Shown here: positions 1 through 10,196 of the stretch, piece after piece
How the letters are laid out: each line of letters begins with the position of its first letter
Numbering within the stretch: the first letter of the stretch is position 1
Assembly (NCBI GenBank): GCA_905221605.1
Contig: CAJNDS010002404.1
Location: 62,001 to 126,000, forward strand
Origin: Symbiodinium natans
Lineage: Eukaryota; Sar; Dinophyceae; Suessiales; Symbiodiniaceae
DNA: 64,000 nt
Direction: 5' to 3'
The notes under the pieces: model-generated
What the model was told of the DNA's origin: nothing
What the model saw: the letters and a program-made list of their open reading frames with translations, nothing else
Database searches by the model: none
Program-made: the position numbers and the translations under genes

Positions 1-1
1 A

Positions 2-44
2 GCGGAGGAAGAGCTCTGGGGCTGGCCCTACGACCACTGGAGGC
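2..44 (+). CDS. Candidate partial exon at window edge
   Basis: Read from base 2 the frame gives AEEELWGWPYDHWR, a composition unlike the surrounding telomere-type repeat DNA. A GC donor could follow the TGGAG at about base 44; the frame hits a stop at about base 90. The 5' end is cut by the window. Function is unknown. It would be the first of a series of + strand exons up to 13.2 kb. The call rests on codon sense and the possible splice site only. Confidence 0.3.
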
Positions 45-640
45 ACAAAAAAGCCTTCGAAACCAAGGGCTTCAGGGGCTTCGGGTTTTAGGGTTTAGGG
101 TTTAGGGTTTATGGTTTGAAGGTTTAGGATTTAATTTTGAAGCTTTTCTGGGTTTAAGGTCTAGGGTTTGAAGGTTTCGGATTTAAACTTGAAGGGTTTG
201 GGGTTTGCAGGTTCACGGTTTTGAAGGTTAGGCTTTAAAGGCTTCGGCTTTGAAGGGTTTAGGGTTCGAATGTTAAGAGGTTAGGGTGTTAGGGCTTCAG
301 GGTTTAGGGTTTAGGGTAGTCACGTGGGCCCTTAATATGGTCCCTAACCTCCGTTAAAGGGTTGATGTACAGGCCCCTAGTTTGTATCGGGTATAGAAGG
401 GGTATATCAGGGGTACTCTTTTAAGGGCCCAGAGAAAGGGACCATGTAACGACCCGAGGGTACTGCTGTTTGGATCCTCCCAGGGGTCTGGGTAGGGAAA
501 AATTTGGGGTTTAGGGTTTAGGGTTTAGGGTTTAATTAGGGTTTAAGGTTTGGAGTGTAGGGTTGATGGTTTGCCTGGAGTCTTGGGGCGGGGGCTCGCT
601 TTTGCAAGGGGGCCCTGGGGATCCCTGTCGCCCCCGAAGA

Positions 641-691
641 ATTAGGGTTTAGGGTTTAGGGTTTAGGGTTTAGGGCCTAAACCCTAAACCT
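641..691. repeat. Head-to-head TTTAGGG/CCCTAAA palindrome
   Basis: About five TTTAGGG units run directly into CCTAAACCCTAAACC with no spacer (turning point near 675). This is a telomere-type palindrome able to form a hairpin. It lies in the putative intron before the exon at 849. Confidence 0.85.
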
Positions 692-848
692 AGGTTAGGG
701 GTCACTTGCTGCCTTAGACAGTGTGCAGCCGGTGATGGTGTTTCATACAGCTACACTTCACACATTGCAACACACCCGAAGCCAAGCGTAAAACCCAAGC
801 CCTAGACCCGAAACCCCAAAATCCCGCCCCCCCGACAAAAGCCCTCAG

Positions 849-932
849 ACCTTCCCCGTCGTGGCGATGGAGATGCCCTTCCACGCGGCCGTCTTTGATG
901 CCTCGACGTGCCAGCAGTGGGATGCGATGGAG
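849..932 (+). CDS. Candidate 84-base exon (possible KS N-terminus)
   Basis: After a CCCTCAG acceptor the frame reads 28 codons, starting TFPVVAMEMPFHAAVFDAS and ending CQQWDAME, followed by a GC donor (GAG then GCCCTA). Codons are G/C-ending, unlike the flanks. The piece resembles the start of ketoacyl-synthase domains (pattern I-A-V-V-G-M-x-x-x-F-P-G-x-x, then a Trp), but the usual Gly after VV is Ala and the FPGG is changed, so I hold this loosely. It could be the 5' part of the KS gene recognised from 13.8 kb on. Confidence 0.5.
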
Positions 933-2199
933 GCCCTAGCAATGTGGGCTTAGGTTCGAAGTTCGGAGCTTCAGGATATCTGATATCTAAGGGTTTTAGG
1001 GTGTAGGGTTTGGGGTTTAGGGTTTAGGGTTTAGGGGAAGCCCCGAAAAAATACACCAACAACACTCTTAGTGCCCCTGTAACCCTACAGGCCCGACACA
1101 TCCCGACACTTTTGTGGAAACTGCGGACAACTCGATTCAGGGCGCCCCTCCACCGAGGGGACGATAAATTTCCAGGGGGGGGGCTTTGGACAGGGCAAAC
1201 CTACAGCTTTATAAGCCTTCAAGCCCGCACACCCCTAAACCCAAACTCCCACACCCTGAACCTCTCAATGAATCTTTAAACCCTCAACCATTTAAACCTT
1301 AAGCCCCTCACACCACGAATCCTAAACCCCTTCAAACCGTTTCAACCCAAACAACATCCCTGAACCCTCAACCGTAAAACCAAACCCTAAGCCTCAATCC
1401 CCAATCTCCCTGAACCTTTGAAGACCCGGTAAACCTCAAGCACAGTTTCCCCCAAAAAAATCCCTTGCAAGCTTTTAAAGCACCAAACCCTAAACCCTAC
1501 ACCCAAGTATGGGCTTAGGGTTTAAGGTTTTGGGCTCTTGCAAGCTTTAAAGCCATTAGCATCACTCCTGGCGATGAGCTCTAAACCCTAAACCCCAAAT
1601 CCTAAACCCTAAACCCCAAATCCTAAACCCTAAACCCTAAACCTCTAATCTCTATAAGCCCTAGACATCCCGACAGTCCGATGAGCCTTATCAGCCTGCT
1701 GCCTAGGGTTCCAAGTACGGGCCCTTAATTTGGGCCCCTGTTCTATAAACCCTCAACCCTAAACCTATAACTCTTATATACACTATACATAGTAAGGGCC
1801 CATACTTCGGATCCTAGAACAAGGCTCAGGGACCATACTAGGTTCCAACCTTAGAGGCTGGACCTTAAAGTTTAGGGTTTAGGGTTTGGTTTGGGGTTTG
1901 GGGTGTAAGGCCTTACCTTGAACCGATCAACGCCCCTGTCCTCCGACTTGGGAAGGCGGCGTGCAAAGAAACCCGGCTCTTCAGCAGTAAGATTGATTGT
2001 TGCAGTTGTATGGTGTCTGTACCCTAAACCCTAAAAACCCGAAACCCTAAACCCTAACCCAACAAGTATCCCAGAGCTTCCCAAAACCCCTTCGCGAAGG
2101 AGAGCTGTTCCCCCCAGATCACCATGGAGACCTCAATAGAATAATTTGAGCTCCCTAACGGCATTGGGGCGAGGAAAGAGGGGGGAAAGGGGCTGAGGC

Positions 2200-2228
2200 G
2201 GGGGGGGGGGGGGGGGGGGGGGGGGGGG
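2200..2228. repeat. Poly-G tract
   Basis: A run of about 29 G residues lies between two CCCTAAA-rich stretches. Its length in the assembly may be unreliable. Confidence 0.9.
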
Positions 2229-2376
2229 AAAGCCGCCAAAGCCCCGACAAGCAATCAACCCTAAGCCCTAAACCCTAAAACCCTAAACCCCTTTAACCCT
2301 TAAACCCTAAACCCTAAAACCCTAAACCCTCAAACCCTAAACCCTAAACCCTCAACCCAACGCCCCGAAAAAGCAG

Positions 2377-2460
2377 CCGAGGATGGCTACCGGCTCGAAG
2401 GCGAAGGCGACACCGACCTCACCCGGATCCACCTGAAGCTGGGTCAGGAGCAGCTCCTGG
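2377..2460 (+). CDS. Candidate 84-base exon, unknown protein
   Basis: The acceptor AAAAAGCAG is followed by two bases and then codons for EDGYRLEGEGDTDLTRIH, continuing to LGQEQLLG, with a GC donor (CTGG then GCCCG). CCCTAAA arrays lie upstream and TTTAGGG directly downstream. I do not recognise the protein. The acidic, evenly mixed composition argues for real coding. Confidence 0.5.
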
Positions 2461-2520
2461 GCCCGTTTAGGGTTTAGGGTTTAGGGTTTGGGGTTTGGGG
2501 TTTAGGGTTTAGGCTTCAAG

Positions 2521-2760
2521 AGGATCCTTTTCTTAGAGTCATCTACTTGCCTCAGGCCCCATTAGTCTGAAGGCTACTATTTTAAAGGAGGGTTAATCCT
2601 GCAAAGGGAAAAAAACATGAAGGCGGGTTAAAGGGTACCTGCTTCCTTCATACCCTATTGCTTGAAGGCAATTTTAATTGAAGGCTACTCTTTGTTAAGA
2701 GGGTTTATCCTTTCAAAGGTGTATAGAAAGGAGGGGTATAGGGTACCTATACAGGTACCT
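2521..2760. repeat. Internally duplicated intron segment
   Basis: Two related halves share TTGAAGGCTACT, then TAA/GAGGGTT and a CAAAGG tail (around 2568-2615 and 2680-2720). It may be the remains of a small dispersed element. No coding sense was seen. Confidence 0.4.
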
Positions 2761-2918
2761 AAACCCTAAACCCTAAACCCTAAACCCCAAACCCTAAACC
2801 CTAAACCCTATTCCTTCTTAAAAGGGGATAAACCAGGCTCGGTTCCGAATGGCTGCCTTGGGAAGCACTGGCCCGGAAGCCCAGGGTTTTGTCCTTCCTC
2901 TAGAAGGTCCTTAAAGCA

Positions 2919-2983
2919 GGGTTTAGGGTTTAGGGTTTAGGGTTTAGGGTTTAGGGTTTAGGGTTTAGGGTTTAGGGTTTAGG
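2919..2983 (+). repeat. TTTAGGG array, about 9 units
   Basis: A nearly perfect run of the G-rich heptamer on the + strand, between two non-coding stretches. Confidence 0.95.
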
Positions 2984-3670
2984 TACCTGTATATTGTCCT
3001 CCCTTATTGGGGAGTAGGATTTTGGAGGGGTGTAGGGTTCAGAGCTGTAGCGGTGTGGGTGTTTATACTATTGCTTCCCCTTGTTGGGCTTTTAGGGTTT
3101 AGGGTATTGGGGTTTTATGCTTAGGCCCTTTTGCAAGGGTTTTGTGTTTGTTCCTTGTACTGGGGTGTTAGGGTTGCGGGTAGTGGGGCTTAGTAGAGGG
3201 TTTTGGGTTGAGGGTACTGGTGTTTAAGAGGGTCTTATTCGGGGTACCTCGCTCGGCTTGGCGAGGGAATCTCGCTGGGTTTAGGGTTCATGTCCCAAGA
3301 GATCTTGCGATACTGCGCACCCCAAACCCCTGAACCCTAAACCCTAAACCCTAAACCCTTCTGGGCCTTCAAAATCCTACGGGCCCCAAGTCCCTGAACC
3401 CCGGTCTTTCCCGAACCGCCCACGAAACCGCTCCAACTCCTAAAGCCCCGAACGCCCTAAGCCTCTCCATCCCAAAACCTGCAGTCCAAAACCGGTTTAG
3501 GGTTTAGGGTTTAGGGTTTTCCCTATATAAACCCTAAACTGTAAGGCTTCACAGGGATCCTAAACCCATCTGAAGCCCCTCCAACCCCCCCCCCCCTCCA
3601 AAGCAAAAGGAACCTTAACTCCCTATATCAAGGACCTGTAACTAGAAAGGCCGTTGGGATATTTCGTATT

Positions 3671-3910
3671 TTCCCTTGTTGGGTTTTAAGAGGATCATAT
3701 CTAGGCATACTTTCCCTTATTGGGGTTAAGAGGAATATATTTAGGTATATTTGCCCTTAATGGGTTTAAGAGGATCATACTTAGGTATATTTGCCCTTAT
3801 TGGGTTTCAGAGCAATATATTGAGGCATACTTGCCCTTATTGGGCTTAAGCGGATCATATTTAGGCATACTTTCCCTTATTGGGTTTAAGCGGATCACAT
3901 TTCGCATGTT
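3671..3910 (+). repeat. 40-bp minisatellite, six copies
   Basis: Copies begin at 3671, 3711, 3751, 3791, 3831 and 3871, exactly 40 bases apart. Each has the form TTTCCCTTATTGGGTTTAAG followed by MGGATCATATTTAGGCATAC with a few changes. 40 is not a multiple of three, so the open frame through it (3720-4037) is a by-product and not a gene. A diverged partial copy is at about 23166-23215. Confidence 0.95.
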
Positions 3911-4623
3911 TTTTCAGAGGGCTTCAGGGGCCATCCTGGCACCTGAAATCACACCGCACCTGCTCCCCTTACTGAGATGTAGGAATATGTTTTTCAGAGA
4001 GGTTTTAAGGGCCACCCTAGTTCAAGAAAAGCCCTAAACCCCCAAAACCCCCAAAAACCTTCAATTCTAGAGTCAGACCCTAAACCCGAAACCCTAAACC
4101 CTAAACCCCAAAGAAAGCAAGAGAATAACGCCAAGGTAGGGGTCCCGCAGAAGGAGGTGGTGGCAGTCCTTGCGCTTCAAGCCGATTGCCTAGGGCCAGT
4201 TTAGGGGGACAGTGCTTGGGGTTTAGGGTTTAGCGTTTAGGGTTTGGGGTTTAGGGTTTAGGGTTTAGGGCTTAGGGCTTAGGGTTTAGGGTTTAGGGTT
4301 TAGGGTTTAGGGCCAGGGCTTTGGGTTTTTTTTTTATGGGATTAACAGTCCGAGGTAGAACTTCTAGACTTTTGGGGTTTAGGGTTTAGTGTTCAGCGTC
4401 AGGGTTTAGGGTTCAAGGAGGGGGGGTGGGGTTGTAGCGCAGTTTTGGGCTTTGAGCGTTCAAGGAGTGGGGGGGGGGTTGAGGGTTGTGGGGCGGGGTT
4501 AGGGCATGAGGGTTGATAGGGGCTTTAGGGTTCAGGGATTTAGGGTTTAGGCCTTTTTGGGGAGCTTTACGAGAGGAGTATAAGGTGCCGAAACCCTAAA
4601 CCCTAAACCCCTATTCTTGGAAG

Positions 4624-4738
4624 ATCAAGGCCTCCTTTCTCATGATTTCCGACGGCTACGGCTGGATTGCCGCCGTGCTTCTGATGGAGGGGGGTGACCT
4701 GCTGGCCAGCACAGCCTTCGTGAATGAGGCGCACGAGG
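4624..4738 (+). CDS. Candidate exon, unknown protein
   Basis: After TTCTTGGAAG the frame reads IKASFLMISDGYGWIAAVLL and then MEGGDLLASTAFVNEAHE. The donor is the GT of the first TTTAGGG unit (GAGG then GTTTAGGG), so the telomere-type array itself supplies the splice site. The hydrophobic middle could be a buried or membrane segment. I do not recognise the family. Confidence 0.55.
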
Positions 4739-4894
4739 GTTTAGGGTTTAGGGTTTAGGGTTTAGGGTTTAGGGTTTAGGGGCACGGGCATCACTCACCC
4801 TGTAGGGATTCCATGGCGGGCTTCCTTTTCAGTAGGGCTAGAAGTATGGTTTGCGCCAGTTATAAAACTCCAGCTAACCTACTTATGCAAACTC

Positions 4895-4978
4895 AAACCC
4901 TAAACCCTAAACCCTAAACCCTAAACCCTAAACCCTAAACCCTAAACCCTAAACCCTAAACCCTAAACCCTGAACCCT
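4895..4978 (-). repeat. CCCTAAA array, about 12 units
   Basis: A nearly perfect C-rich array, opposite in orientation to the one at 4738-4781. The two enclose about 110 bases and could pair. Confidence 0.95.
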
Positions 4979-5129
4979 ACCATGTAGAAGTTTTGGAAAT
5001 TCCCCGGGCGCCTGGACCTCGTGCGCAAATACCCGCGGCCCTAAACCTGCTCCGTAAGAGCTAAACCATCAACCCCCTGTTTTTCTTTTTCTTCGGGTTT
5101 AGGCACCCTTTTCATTCCTAGGTTACTCA

Positions 5130-5235
5130 GAGAGCCCAACACCCCTTTACAGTTAAGGAATGTACCTTGAACTATATAGGGATCCCTTCATATGATTTAA
5201 GGTACATTCCTTGTTTAACTGGTATTGGGCTCTTT
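5130..5235. mobile_element. Foldback element (MITE-like)
   Basis: The arms GAGCCCAACACC...AGTTAAGGAATGTACCTT and AAGGTACATTCC...TTTAACTGGTATTGGGCTC are near-complementary over about 45 bases each, around a short centre with GGGATCCC. It has no coding capacity. The structure fits a miniature inverted-repeat element. Confidence 0.7.
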
Positions 5236-5754
5236 GGGCTCTTTGGGTACTCTTGGGTCTAGAGAAGCCCTACACCCTTTCCTCCTCAGGGAAGCGGTCA
5301 GCTGCGGTTCCGGAGCATGGTGTTTTCCAGCTCTCTGCGTGTGAAGTCCTGGGAGGACTCCAGTTTAAGGGTATGCGGCTTAGGGTTTCGGGTGTAAAGT
5401 CGTAAGGGTTTGAGGACTGAGGGCGGAAGTTTCTTAGGCATTAAGGATTACGGATGAGAAAGGGTTCAGAGCTTCAGGGCCTTGGAGCTCCAGGCAAACA
5501 AGACTAACGCCCCAAACCAAAGCTCCAAACCCTACTTGGAGGTTCATGGTACTTATTAACCAATTATACCTGTACTTAATAACCCAAATTGTAGCCACCA
5601 TATTAGGGCACTGAAGGGGCTGCGTACAGGAACTCCAGCGTCTTCGCCCCGACTTTGCAGCGGCAATGGCGGCACCCGCGTCGGCGCGGTGGGGACAGCG
5701 CGACGCCTCGTGCGAAAGGGGCTCTCTTACTTGAAGGTTCGAGCCCAAAATGGT

Positions 5755-5885
5755 AGATTTCTTTCTATAGGGGTTTCCGAAAGTAAGGGGTGCCGTTTTG
5801 GGGGGTCCCTGTGAAGGGGATTCTATTCTATTTGGGGTATAAATCCGGTACCCCTATTTTGGGAAATACCCTTATAGGAGGAAGC
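5755..5885 (+). mobile_element. Dispersed element with GGGGTACC-type inverted ends
   Basis: The sequence from GGGTTTCCGAAAGTAAGGGG to the end CCCCTATTTTGGGAAATACC has matching inverted ends, with GGGTCCCT and TATTTGGGG blocks inside. Related copies on the other strand lie at about 6741-6852, 17878-17987 and 26191-26280, and a shorter one at about 6548-6625. No protein is encoded. It is probably a non-autonomous DNA element. Confidence 0.6.
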
Positions 5886-6246
5886 CCCGAAATATTTTAC
5901 CCGAAGACAGGGTGCAACCTCATCAAGGGCTTCGGGTCGTGCGGCTTTGGGGCTTCGTGGGCACGTACATCCCCCCCCCGCCTGAAGGAGACAAGAACAT
6001 CTTGCATGTGGGCAGTTCTCGATATTAGGGTCCCTTTGGGGGCTTCCTGTTTATTGGGTGCCTGTACCCCAACAGGCACCCAAATTGGGGGCTGTGGAGA
6101 AAAGACTCAAAGCACCGTAGCACTCTTTGCCCGGAACTTTGGGCCCCCAGACCCTTGAACCCTTGAACCCTAAACCCTTGAGACGCCGAAGCCCGGAAGT
6201 CCTAGAAATCCCAAAAAAACCCTAAAACATCCCAAAGCACCCAAAG

Positions 6247-6339
6247 CGGATCCGCCCCCCAAGGAAGCAGAGGAGGCGGAGGAGGCTGCAGTGAAAAGCC
6301 TCGGGCCTCTGCGCATTGCAAGCTACTTGGCGCAGTTGG
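6247..6339 (+). CDS. Candidate exon, acidic linker-like, unknown protein
   Basis: After an AAAG acceptor and two bases the frame reads DPPPKEAEEAEEAAVKS, then LGPLRIASYLAQL. The GT of the adjoining TTTAGGG array is the donor (TTGG then GTTTAGGG). The Glu/Ala-rich first half looks like a linker and the second half like a helix. Not recognised. Confidence 0.55.
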
Positions 6340-6485
6340 GTTTAGGGTTTAGGGTTTAGGGTTTAGGGGTTTAGGGGTTTAGGGGTTTCGGGGTTTAGGG
6401 GTTTAGGGGTTTAGGGGTTTAGGGGTTTAGGGGTTTAGGGGTTTAGGGGTTTAGGGGTTTAGGGGTTTAGGGGTTTAGGGTGTAG
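6338..6485 (+). repeat. TTTAGGG then TTTAGGGG array
   Basis: About four heptamers pass into about fifteen octamers with an extra G (GGTTTAGG). The local change of unit length shows amplification inside the array. Confidence 0.95.
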
Positions 6486-6740
6486 GCGGGTTGCTGCAAT
6501 GCTCTTGATGCAGTCTCTTATGTACCTGTCGATGATTGCGAAAATACTTGGCCCCCCATTATTCCCCCCAAAGGGTAGGATTCCGTTGTAAGAAGGGCCC
6601 CAAGAAGGTACCCCTATTTTCGGCATGTCGGCTTGTATCCGAAAGAACCTCTGCTTCTTCAGTCTTCAATGTCGCACCTGATGTGCTTGGTAGTCTTGCG
6701 CGGACAGTTTTATGGTGAGGTTGGTTAGTCATTCGGGGGT

Positions 6741-6852
6741 TAACATATGGAGGTTTACGAAAATGGGGCCCCCAAGATTGATCTCCAAATACTAGGGTTC
6801 CCTTATAACAAGGACCCCGATGAGGTACCGCTAATTTCGAAAACCCCCCCAT
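6741..6852 (-). mobile_element. Dispersed element, second copy
   Basis: On the minus strand this matches the element at 5755-5885: it has GGGGGTTTTCGAAATTAGCG, GGTACC, GGGGTCCTTGTTATAAGGGA and a block near ATTTGGAG. It lies in a putative intron. Confidence 0.55.
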
Positions 6853-6908
6853 ACTTCGAGGGTTTAGGGTTTAGGGTTTAGGGTTTAGGGTTGAGAGCAC
6901 AAGTCAAG

Positions 6909-6966
6909 GTCCAGACATAGGCGTTAGCGGCCACTGGACTTGCGGGATCGTGCTGAGAGACTGGAG
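6909..6966 (+). CDS. Weak candidate exon
   Basis: Between a TCAAG acceptor and a GC donor (TGGAG then GCCAGC) the frame reads PDIGVSGHWTCGIVLRDW. It has no family match, and support is frame and composition only. Confidence 0.3.
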
Positions 6967-7845
6967 GCCAGCGAACAAGCTTCAGGAATCCCAAAATTCC
7001 AGGGGTTAGGGGGCGTAGGGTTTAGGGTTTAGGGTTTAGGGGTTGAGGGATTAACCCGAAGAAGTAGAGACGCTCGTCCCTTGCCGCGCACACTGGGCAT
7101 GGTGTTTTTTCCAGTGCGTGGTTCAGGGGAGGTGACCCGGACCCGTACGCTTAGCGCTCGCAAGCGTCCGCTACCGTCCGCGAGGGTTCGCCAGCTTTCA
7201 TTTGTGATCAAACTCGTGAAGGTCGTCGCTTTGGGCGGCTTTTGAGGTCATTCTAAGCTTCGAAGGTCAGAGGCGCGTCGAAGTCGGCATCCTCGCATCT
7301 CTCGTCACTGTTTGCAACTTTGGCGAAGTTCCAAAATGCAACAGCGCCGACAGCTACGAGGATGTCGAGCATCGGAGTCGTCATCCTCGTGCCTGTCAAA
7401 GATCGACGCAGTCTCCAGGATCATGAGCGTCAATGTCGCCATCCTCGAAGTTGTCGTCAAGGCTTCTTAGAAGCTTCGCGTGCCAAAACTGCTGACGATC
7501 ACAAGGATCGTGACGGCAGGTGGCTCGTGCCAGCGGTTAATCAAGTCTTCGCGTGGGAACTCACGCTGCGACGTCGAGACGCACTCGTGTGTCGTCATCG
7601 TGCTGCCTCTCACGTGAATTATCTCCATTCGGGCGTGTGGCCTCTATCAAGTTTTAGTGTCGAGAGCTCTTTTGAGGCAGGGGATCACGGGCATGATCGC
7701 ACCGGTAGGCTCTGAGCAGGGCAGGGGCGACTGATTACCCCAGATCACCCCCCCCGTTGCACCACAAGGCCACCCTTTCAAAACCCTAAACCCTAAACCC
7801 TAAACCCTGAACCTTTGGCTGAGAGTTCCAAAAAAAATCTCGCAG

Positions 7846-7931
7846 GCAGAAGCTTGGGGAGGAGGACCCGTTCAATCCGCGTTACACGGGCCTGGAGGGC
7901 TGGCCTGCAAAGATCTTCACCAGACATCTGG
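7846..7931 (+). CDS. Candidate exon, unknown protein
   Basis: The acceptor TCTCGCAG is followed by G and then QKLGEEDPFNPRYTGLEGW and PAKIFTRHL. A GC donor of good form (GGCAAGGAG) can follow. The Pro/aromatic-rich soluble composition suggests real coding. CCCTAAA lies upstream and TTTAGGG downstream at 7983. Not recognised. Confidence 0.55.
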
Positions 7932-8478
7932 GCAAGGAGCTTTGGATGACAATTTTGGGGGGATCCCTTTTTCCTTCTTCGGGTTTAGGGTTTAGGGTTT
8001 AGGGTTTCCTGAGCTGGGTTTTTCGGATTGTGGGGGGGGGGGGAGGGGTTGGGGCTTCCCGGCCTTACTACACCTGAAGAAGCCTTGCACCACGGGTCCC
8101 CCAAGCCCTAAACCCAAAGCCCAAGAACAAATTCTTAAAGAACTCTGACGGGCGTTTCCAAAAGTAGGGTCACCCCTTCCCTACACCCCCAATGACCTAT
8201 CATATGGGTTCTGGGGTCTAGGGCTTAAGGGGAAACCACAAGAGGGCGCTTCCGATCCCTTTATACGAAACCAATATTCAAGAGGGGCGCCAGGGTGTAG
8301 GGTTTAGGGTCCGTAAAAACCTAAACCCTACATTCTGAATGAATTGGGGGGAGACCTTGAAGCCCAAATCGGTTGGGGTTCTGGGACCCCAAACCCTAAA
8401 CCCCAAACCCCAAACCCTAAACCCTAAACCCCAAACCCTAAACCCTAAACCCCAAACCCTAAACCCTAAACCGGCCAG

Positions 8479-8554
8479 ATGCCCCCCGACTTTCTGGCTG
8501 CGCTGCGAGCTGCGAATGACGAGGCCGAGCGCTGGAACCAGGCCACCTTGATGG
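8479..8554 (+). CDS. Candidate exon, helical, unknown protein
   Basis: The acceptor GGCCAG leads into MPPDFLAALRAANDEAER, then WNQATLM. The donor is the GT of the abutting TTTAGGG array. An Ala/Glu/Arg helix is likely. Some KS domains have a similar LxxLxAA...ATLMGS stretch after their MDPQQR motif, but the match is too short to rely on. Confidence 0.55.
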
Positions 8555-8837
8555 GTTTAGGGTTTAGGGTTTTAGGGCTTTAGGGTTTAGGCTTGAGGGT
8601 TCAGGGCTTAGGGTTGAGGGTTTAGGGCTTAGGGTGGAGGGTTTAGGGCTTAGGGTTGAGGGTTTAGGGGTTAGGGTCGAACCTTCAGTGCGGGCTTTTG
8701 ATATCGGGCTTCGCGGGCTTCTTTGCATGGGGTTTTCATAAGGTGTCCCTGAACCCGAAGCCCTAAACCCTAAGCTTTGAGGGTCTTTGGGCTTCGGGGC
8801 TTCAGCTGTGCCAGGGCTTTAGGGGTCACTGGGTGTC

Positions 8838-8900
8838 CTAAACCCTAAACCCTAAACCCTAAACCCTAAACCCTAAACCCTAAACCCTAAACCCTAAACC
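8838..8900 (-). repeat. CCCTAAA array, 9 units
   Basis: A perfect C-rich array ends 14 bases before the acceptor of the exon at 8915. Confidence 0.95.
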
Positions 8901-8914
8901 TGTTGGAGCACCAG

Positions 8915-8993
8915 GTTGTCAACGAAGTGGACCAGATGTGTGGGGACCCTGAGATGCCCTTCAAAGGACCCCTGGCTCTTCTTGGAGAAGGGG
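8915..8993 (+). CDS. Candidate exon, unknown protein
   Basis: After CACCAG the frame reads VVNEVDQMCGDPEMPFKG, then PLALLGEG. A GT donor lies in the following GGGGTTTCGGG. CCCTAAA immediately upstream and TTTAGGG immediately downstream give the usual pattern. Not recognised. Confidence 0.5.
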
Positions 8994-9000
8994 GTTTCGG

Positions 9001-9047
9001 GTTTAGGGTTTAGGGTTTAGGGTTTAGGGTTTAGGGTTTAGGGTTTG
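9001..9047 (+). repeat. TTTAGGG array
   Basis: About six G-rich units directly follow the exon ending near 8993. Confidence 0.95.
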
Positions 9048-9598
9048 GAGAGTTATCAGGTTTAAACCACAAGAATCCACAGACGGTGCCAGTGGCGTGT
9101 CAGGTACCCCCATGGCCCTCCCAGGGCGAACAGTCCCAGCGCCCTCGAAACGGTAGCTTGCATTCGCACACGGTCGTTCTCCGTGCCTGGTTTTCAGCCT
9201 GTTTGGAGCCTCTTCTGGGGGGAGCTCGAGTTTCGTTTGGAAAGTTTCCTGGCGGAGAAGGTTCGGCCGGTTTGTGGGGGGAGGGGGGGGTGGTTCCGCC
9301 CTACAAAAATCTGCCTCAATGAATGCAAAGAAGCACGGCGCTGCACCTTCACATCCCGAAACCCGAAACAGTCCTGCTCTGCAAATCCCAAATCCCCCTA
9401 AGGTCAAGGTTCGGAGGTTTTCGTTTGGAAAGGGGGGGGGGGGGGGTGGGGGGCACGCCTAAGTCAGTGTCCACATTCCCTGCGTCAACGATGCCTCGCA
9501 CCCACTCAGCATGCATGGCCGTAAGATTTTGAGGAATCTCATGGGGCTGAAGCAAAATGTTCCAACCACCCGTCTTTTCTTGCTTACTGCCGACCTAG
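9048..9598. other. Intron-like stretch with G-runs, no gene seen
   Basis: Overlapping open frames exist on both strands here, but they share the G-rich runs at 9279-9291 and 9430-9452 and none has protein-like composition. I see no feature beyond these runs. Confidence 0.6.
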
Positions 9599-9670
9599 CT
9601 GCCCATTTGCAAGCATGGCGTGCGCAGCTTGGAGGCCGGAGAGCTTGTCATCTTTAAGGCTTCCCCTCAG
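9599..9670 (+). CDS. Candidate exon, unknown protein
   Basis: After the acceptor GACCTAG the frame reads LPICKHGVRSLEAGELVIF and then KASPQ. The 3' end is uncertain (several GC donors possible near 9655-9675). The alternating hydrophobic pattern around LVIF suggests a beta strand. Confidence 0.4.
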
Positions 9671-10156
9671 CTGCACAACTCAGCGTCCTGAGGACAGTGA
9701 CCTTTTGGAATCACACCTCAGCAAACTCGTGCCGCTGAGTCCACAACGCGAAGAAAATCTGCAAACGCAATCTCTGCTCAGCACTGGCATTGCTCTATAG
9801 CTGTTGTTAGCAAGGGGTCCCAAATGAAAGATTTAACGCGAGCTTCGTCAAAGACGAACCGCACGGAGAAAAGAATGCACGGACCAAACTGGCTGCGCTT
9901 CTGTGATGCCCTGGGACGCCTTGCGAATCGCTGTCCCAGGCAAATGGTACATCCTAAACCCTAAACGGTATATTGGGGGTTGGGGAGACCCCTCCTGACC
10001 CGCTGTCATTTGTGGCACTTCAGCCTCGGGCGTCTGGGGCTGAGGATTCGAGCCTTTGGTGCAGTTCCCCCACACTTAAAGGCATAGAGTTTTAGGGATA
10101 GAGGTACATGAAAGGGGGTTTAGAGCCAGTTTCAACCATCATTCGTCTGCCTCCAG

Positions 10157-10196
10157 AAGCCCCAGCTGGAACTGACCATGGATCTCCGATCTCATG
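10157..10196 (+). CDS. Candidate 40-base exon
   Basis: Between CCTCCAG and the GT of an abutting GTTTAGGG, the frame reads KPQLELTMDLRSH plus one base. It is short, but both splice sites are clean. Confidence 0.4.

Noticed and set aside
1-700. True chromosome end
   Set aside because: Telomere-type units here are short, degenerate, mixed in orientation and separated by exon-like sequence, so the window start is not a telomere.
3720-4037. 105-residue open frame with internal repeats
   Set aside because: It is produced by the 40-base minisatellite; the period is not a multiple of three and the frame shifts between copies.
8339-8551. Repeat protein with TLNPKPQ units
   Set aside because: This is translated CCCTAAACC array. 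It is the reading of the telomere-type repeat and recurs as LNPKP in many frames of the window.
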